From: Capsulimonas corticalis
Lineage (GTDB): Bacteria > Armatimonadota > Armatimonadia > Armatimonadales > Capsulimonadaceae
NCBI RefSeq assembly: GCF_003574315.2
Contig: NZ_AP025739.1
Coordinates: 5,270,001-5,334,000 of the forward strand
Length of the DNA: 64,000 bases
Reading direction: 5' to 3'
A program made the position numbers and the translations under genes. Below, in pieces: positions 63,706-64,000 of this stretch. The number at the start of each line of letters is the position of its first letter. The first letter of the stretch is position 1. The notes beneath the pieces are model-generated. The model ran no database searches. It had not been told where the DNA came from and was given only the letters and a program-made list of their open reading frames with translations.

Positions 63706-64000
63706 ATGCCCAACCCCAAACGTCTCGTCGTTGCGGTGACCGGCGCCAGCGGCGCTCTGTACGCGATTCGGTTTCTCCAGCAGGCGTCCCGGCATTACGA
63801 TCAAATCTACCTGATGCTCTCCGACCAGGCGGCGATGGTGTTTTCCACGGAAACGGGCGGCTCTCTGTCTCGCCCGTTCACCGCCGCCCAGTACCTGGGC
63901 GAAGAGTACGCCGACGCGCCGATCCAATTTCTCGACTCCAAAGACTACTACACCCCGCCCGCTTCTGGATCGTTCGTCCATGACGGCATGGTCATTATTC
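63706..64000 (+). CDS. ubiX: UbiX flavin prenyltransferase (cut by the right edge)
   Basis: The frame begins at ATG 63706 and is still open at the window end, with 98 codons visible of about 190. MPNPKRLVVAVTGASGALYAIRFLQQ is the classic UbiX start with the FMN-binding GASGA motif; LMLSDQAAMVFSTE and SGSFVHDGMVII follow. UbiX links dimethylallyl phosphate to FMN, making the cofactor UbiD needs. Its neighbours fit this role. Confidence 0.93.
   Translation, partial: MPNPKRLVVAVTGASGALYAIRFLQQASRHYDQIYLMLSDQAAMVFSTETGGSLSRPFTAAQYLGEEYADAPIQFLDSKDYYTPPASGSFVHDGMVII

Noticed and set aside
1-64000. tRNA, rRNA, CRISPR array, prophage or conjugative genes
   Set aside because: None could be recognised on reading both strands; the short repeats present do not form arrays with spacers.

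Overview
The window looks like a chromosomal segment of a member of the Armatimonadota, probably close to Capsulimonas. This is an inference with no database search behind it. It rests on two type IV prepilin-like genes of the [10 protein letters not shown]...[13 protein letters not shown] type with H-X9-DG ends, high-GC coding, long antisense open frames, Tat-exported glycosidases and unusually dense carbohydrate-active enzymes. No rRNA, tRNA or CRISPR array was seen.

Layout. 1-9 kb: a truncated PIN-domain gene, myo-inositol oxygenase, a cupin, two tandem pairs of exported alpha/beta-hydrolases, a papain-fold-like secreted protein and a membrane protein. On the minus strand follows a CxxCxxCC (YkgJ/FliB-like) protein. 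9-17 kb: a minus-strand block of secreted glycosidases (GH16, two GH26-like enzymes with matching C-terminal binding modules, a GH140/DUF4038 enzyme), interrupted by a decayed ISNCY/IS1202-like element. Two of these genes have near-identical sigma70-type promoters followed by the same palindromic operator core. 17-23 kb: GTP-type PEP carboxykinase with an MFS transporter, then a GH51 arabinofuranosidase, then a 254-bp fold-back repeat.

23-34.4 kb: a tight eight-gene minus-strand operon. It encodes all four steps of trans-4-hydroxy-L-proline catabolism (2-epimerase, FAD D-hydroxyproline oxidoreductase, pyrroline-4-hydroxy-2-carboxylate deaminase, 2-oxoglutarate semialdehyde dehydrogenase). Interleaved with these are four peptidase genes (secreted HExxH protein, Tat-exported S9 prolyl peptidase, Xaa-Pro aminopeptidase, DUF885 metallopeptidase). 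34.5-37.7 kb: two copies of a module made of a conserved leader, a prepilin, a hairpin and a small membrane protein. 37.8-45.3 kb: two GH127 beta-L-arabinofuranosidases, one Tat-exported and one cytosolic, flanking a large DUF5695-like gene broken by one in-frame TAG.

45.4-54.2 kb: a DinB remnant, a BTAD/NB-ARC/TPR regulator and a divergent redox cluster (LolA-like protein, frameshifted old yellow enzyme, intact old yellow enzyme, SnoaL-like, SDR, secreted hydrolase). 54.3-64 kb: a membrane protein, a Tat-exported GH78 rhamnosidase, a CrtI-like desaturase, a zinc-ribbon protein, RsmG, and a UbiD - small membrane protein - UbiX set cut by the right edge.

Main hypothesis. GH127 enzymes are known to remove hydroxyproline-linked beta-L-arabinose from plant extensins. 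Their presence near GH51 and GH78 enzymes and an operon that joins proline-type peptidases to complete hydroxyproline degradation suggests a locus for using plant hydroxyproline-rich glycoproteins, sugar and protein together. PEP carboxykinase would serve gluconeogenesis from the 2-oxoglutarate produced.
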